From Candidatus Halomonas stercoripullorum (GTDB lineage Bacteria > Pseudomonadota > Gammaproteobacteria > Pseudomonadales > Halomonadaceae), in the NCBI GenBank assembly GCA_019114645.1, contig DXFC01000097.1, forward strand, positions 1-7,067: DNA of 7,067 nucleotides, given 5' to 3'. Within the stretch, counting starts at the first letter, position 1. The number at the start of each line of letters is the position of its first letter. The notes below the pieces were generated by a model, which was not told the DNA's origin, did not search any database, and saw only the letters and a list, made by a program, of their open reading frames with translations. This document shows positions 5,230-7,067 of this stretch, piece by piece. Position numbers and translations under genes: made by a program.

Positions 5230-6138
5230 ATGAAAATCGCGCTACTGTCACGCAACCGCAATCTCTACTCGACCCGCCGTCTGGTGGAAGCCGCAGAACA
5301 ACGCGGCCACGAGATACGTGTCATCAACACTCTGCGTTGCTACATGAGCATCGCGGCACACCACCCTTCCATTCACTACAAGGGGGAAGAGATCGAGCGC
5401 TTTGACGCGGTCATCCCGCGCATTGGCGCCTCAATCACCTTCTATGGTTGCGCCGTACTGCGCCAGTTCGAGATGATGGGGACTTATGTGCTCAATGACT
5501 CGGTGGCGATTACCCGTTCGCGCGACAAGCTCCGCTCGCTGCAGCTGTTGTCGCGCAAGGGGCTGGGCCTGCCGATCACGGGCTTTGCCCACTCGCCTGA
5601 CGACATTCCCGATCTGATCACCATGGTCAAGGGCGCGCCACTGGTCATCAAGCTGCTGGAGGGCACCCAGGGCATCGGGGTGGTACTCGCCGAAACCAAC
5701 CAGGCGGCCGAGTCGGTGATTCAGGCCTTCATGGGCATGAAGGCCAACATCATGGTGCAGGAGTACATCAAGGAGGCCCGTGGCGCCGATATCCGCTGCT
5801 TCGTGATCGGCGACAAGGTCGTGGCCTCGATGAAGCGACAAGCGGCAGAAGGCGAGTTTCGCTCCAATCTACACCGTGGTGGTACGGCCAGTCTGATTCG
5901 TATCACCCCCGAGGAGCGTTCCACCGCCATCCGTGCCGCCAAGGCAATGGGGCTCAGAGTAGCCGGTGTTGATCTGCTACGCTCCAACCACGGGCCGGTC
6001 ATCATGGAGGTCAACTCTTCGCCAGGCCTGCAAGGCATCGAGCTGGCCACCGGCAAGGATATCGCCGGGCTGATCATTGAGCATCTGGAACGCCATGCCG
6101 CCGCACCACGTAAAGTACCCCCTAAACCCAAGGGGTAA
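5230..6138 (+). CDS. rimK: Ribosomal protein S6--L-glutamate ligase RimK
   Basis: ATP-grasp ligase that adds glutamate residues to the C-terminus of 30S protein S6 (RpsF) in the cytoplasm; the E. coli enzyme also makes poly-alpha-glutamate. The protein has 302 residues, against 300 in E. coli, and is collinear with it throughout. Visible landmarks are the N-terminal MKIALLSR, SIHYKG (47-52), FDAVIPRIG (58-66), RDKLRS (98-103), ATP-binding Lys141 within VIKLLEGTQGIGV, the QEYIKEARGADIRC segment (177-190), and metal ligands Asp248, Glu260 and Asn262 in VAGVDLL and MEVNSSPG. These ligands have the same numbers as in E. coli RimK when the start is 5230, which also has GGAG 6 bases upstream. An alternative ATG at 5197 overlaps the rimB stop as ATGA and would add MTHPATAAEPK. 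The tail is rich in Pro and Lys. Confidence 0.95.
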   Translation: MKIALLSRNRNLYSTRRLVEAAEQRGHEIRVINTLRCYMSIAAHHPSIHYKGEEIERFDAVIPRIGASITFYGCAVLRQFEMMGTYVLNDSVAITRSRDKLRSLQLLSRKGLGLPITGFAHSPDDIPDLITMVKGAPLVIKLLEGTQGIGVVLAETNQAAESVIQAFMGMKANIMVQEYIKEARGADIRCFVIGDKVVASMKRQAAEGEFRSNLHRGGTASLIRITPEERSTAIRAAKAMGLRVAGVDLLRSNHGPVIMEVNSSPGLQGIELATGKDIAGLIIEHLERHAAAPRKVPPKPKG

Positions 6139-6139
6139 T

Positions 6140-6187
6140 TGCGCATGACCGCCCCAAATAGCTAGAAAGTCTATATAATCATGCGCA
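6140..6187 (+). promoter_or_regulatory. TATAAT promoter framed by a 9-bp inverted repeat
   Basis: A perfect -10 hexamer TATAAT lies at 6174-6179, predicting a start near 6186 and a leader of about 62 bases for the gene at 6248. The 17-bp-spaced -35 position (GCCCCA, 6151-6156) is poor. A perfect inverted repeat TGCGCATGA (6140-6148) and TCATGCGCA (6179-6187) brackets the promoter with 30 bases between arms; the right arm abuts the -10 and covers the start site. The layout suits a dimeric regulator, or a -35-independent or stationary-phase promoter. It also begins 2 bases after the rimK stop. Confidence 0.5.
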
Positions 6188-6222
6188 GGACTAGAAAAAC
6201 AGTGTTTCCTAAGTCACAATTT

Positions 6223-6245
6223 GCGTCACCGGAGGAGGTGATCGC
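6223..6245 (+). promoter_or_regulatory. Extended Shine-Dalgarno folded into a hairpin
   Basis: The sequence AGGAGGTGATC (6233-6243) is complementary to 11 consecutive bases of the usual 16S rRNA 3' end, far more than needed, with GGAGG ending 9 bases before the ATG. It can pair with upstream bases: CACC/GGTG plus T-A (6226-6230 with 6237-6241), then, past a bulged T at 6242, GCG/CGC (6223-6225 with 6243-6245). The hexaloop is GGAGGA (6231-6236). This gives an 8-bp stem that hides part of the ribosome site and shows GGA in the loop, the arrangement bound by CsrA/RsmA proteins. Confidence 0.5.
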
Positions 6246-6247
6246 AC

Positions 6248-6691
6248 ATGTTTCTCGACAATCGCCAAGTGGCGATGGACAGCGTTCTGGAAGCGCTGGC
6301 TGATAGCATTGACTACTTTGAAGACAATCTGGAGCGCTTGCGGCCTTCTCTGCGCGAGGCGCTGAAGCCTTATTACGAGTCGCAGAACAAAACGTTGCAA
6401 AAGCTGCGCAAGCTGGCCAGACGACACCTCAACCTGCTCCCCCGGGATGCCAATGTCGAGCGCGACGACTATATGTGGCTGTGGAGCCGACTCAAGAGTT
6501 TTGTCGGCAACGAAAGCCAGATCGTCATCAATGAACTGCTGGAGCAGGAGCGCGTGCTGATGCAGGCGCTGGCCACCCTCTATACACATCCGTTACCCGG
6601 GCCGCTTGAGCCGGTTGTGGAGCAGTGCTGGAAGGATTGTCGGGCACTGATTCGGGAACTGTATCGCCAACACAAACCACGCCGCCGCTAA
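6248..6691 (+). CDS. Small all-helical protein of uncertain family
   Basis: A 147-residue soluble protein, with no signal peptide or membrane segment, predicted to be almost entirely helical. Helix 1 is about residues 6-31 (acidic, IDYFEDNLERL), helix 2 about 33-60, then a turn LNLLPRDANVERDD, helix 3 about 74-86 (WLWSRLKSFVG), helix 4 about 89-113 (ELLEQERVLMQAL), a proline-rich turn PLPGPLEP, and helix 5 about 121-140, ending in a basic KPRRR tail. The order, with a W..LK segment before an E...E helix and a final helix, loosely recalls the DUF2383/PA2169-type ferritin-like four-helix proteins, but I do not see a clear set of metal ligands and hold this weakly. The strong ribosome site and own promoter suggest a highly or conditionally expressed protein. 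It is convergent with the SanA-type gene. Confidence 0.78.
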   Translation: MFLDNRQVAMDSVLEALADSIDYFEDNLERLRPSLREALKPYYESQNKTLQKLRKLARRHLNLLPRDANVERDDYMWLWSRLKSFVGNESQIVINELLEQERVLMQALATLYTHPLPGPLEPVVEQCWKDCRALIRELYRQHKPRRR

Positions 6692-6706
6692 ACAGCCAGG
6701 CGGCGT
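6679..6706. terminator. Hairpin overlapping the 6248-gene stop, between convergent genes
   Basis: An 8-bp stem ACGCCGCC (6679-6686) and GGCGGCGT (6699-6706) can be extended inside by GCT/AGC (6687-6689 with 6694-6696). It spans the TAA stop of the upstream gene and lies 14 bases from the stop of the convergent gene. T-runs are weak on both sides, so it is a probable but not typical terminator, perhaps shared by both strands. Confidence 0.5.
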
Positions 6707-6719
6707 TGCATGGCAAGTG

Positions 6720-7067
6720 CTACTCGGGGGCCGGCTCGACAAGCTGCGGCCAAGCCGGGGAAGAGATATCAAGCGGCTCGAGTGGCCCCAGGAAGTAGGG
6801 CTCACGCCCCCAGAGATAGAGATCCCCCACCGTGGCCACTCGCGCTATCCATTCGCGGGCCTGCAGTCGCCACAGCCCAGCTACCGGACGCGACGGCGCA
6901 CTACACCCTCGCGCTTCAAGCCCCAGCGCATCGGCGATGAACAGCGCTCGCGGTAAATGCCAGGCTTGGGTGATCAGCAATGCCTGCTCGACTTCGAACA
7001 CGCGCTGGGCCCGGACCAGGGTGTCGAAGGTGCTGAATCCGGCATAGTCGAGTGTCATGTCCTCATC
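6720..7067 (-). CDS. SanA/YdcF-like DUF218 protein (N-terminus outside window)
   Basis: C-terminal 115 residues of a DUF218-family membrane-anchored protein; the frame stays open to the window edge and the start is not seen. The visible part aligns with E. coli SanA from its DYAGF block onward: LDYAGFSTFDTLVRAQRVF, then LLITQAWHLPRALFIADALGL, an arginine-containing REWIAR segment, and GDLYLWGREPYFLGPLEPLDI. SanA is an inner-membrane protein whose loss makes E. coli vancomycin-sensitive at high temperature, implying a role in envelope barrier function; its biochemical activity is not settled. The missing part should hold one N-terminal transmembrane helix and the first half of the domain. The stop TAG is at 6722-6720. 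Related family members (ElyC, YdcF) share the domain, but the PYFLGPL ending favours SanA. Confidence 0.88.
   Translation of the reverse strand, partial: DEDMTLDYAGFSTFDTLVRAQRVFEVEQALLITQAWHLPRALFIADALGLEARGCSAPSRPVAGLWRLQAREWIARVATVGDLYLWGREPYFLGPLEPLDISSPAWPQLVEPAPE

Noticed and set aside
4526..5251. Long open frame on the minus strand antisense to the DUF3549/rimB genes
   Set aside because: It lies opposite conserved rimB motifs, has no recognisable domain, and is explained by codon bias on the coding strand.

Overview
The window is an ordinary-looking chromosomal segment of a moderately GC-rich gammaproteobacterium. The mix of a PutP proline/Na+ symporter, OmpW porins, YqcC, a DUF3549 protein, a RimB/RimK pair and a SanA-type protein fits an Oceanospirillales/Halomonadaceae-like or Pseudomonas-related organism. 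That placement is inferred from gene content and protein similarity, not from a marker gene. I see no insertion sequence, phage gene, CRISPR array, tRNA or rRNA, and no obvious sign of horizontal transfer.

Layout, left to right. (1) The 3' part of putP (1-1437, +), cut by the window edge, followed by a GC-rich hairpin. (2) Two tandem, separately transcribed OmpW-family outer-membrane proteins (1615-2208 and 2416-3042, +), each with its own upstream region and separated by a clear intrinsic terminator. The first has a structured leader. The second has an FNR/Anr-like box positioned exactly as in a class II promoter. (3) yqcC on the minus strand (3141-3473), convergent with the second ompW gene across a strong hairpin terminator and divergent from the next operon. 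The 239-bp divergent region (3474-3712) holds candidate promoters in both directions and a perfect DnaA box. (4) A three-gene plus-strand operon: a DUF3549 protein, a RimB-type retropepsin-like protease and RimK, the S6 glutamate ligase (3713-6138), with gaps of a few bases or an overlap. (5) A small all-helical protein of uncertain family (6248-6691, +) with a TATAAT promoter inside a 9-bp inverted repeat and an unusually complete Shine-Dalgarno folded into a hairpin. (6) The C-terminal part of a SanA/DUF218 protein on the minus strand (6720-7067), convergent with it and cut by the right edge.

Working together: RimK adds glutamates to the C-terminus of ribosomal protein S6, and the adjacent retropepsin-like protein is the known partner type for that pathway. 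The DUF3549 gene at the head of the operon is therefore a candidate for an uncharacterised component of ribosome-modification control. The other genes (proline uptake, OmpW porins, SanA) suggest envelope and osmotic housekeeping. The most interesting non-coding signals are the two hairpin-bearing leaders with GGA motifs in their loops (ompW copy 1 and the 6248 gene), which are candidates for CsrA/RsmA-type control, and the FNR-like promoter of ompW copy 2. All of these are predictions from sequence.
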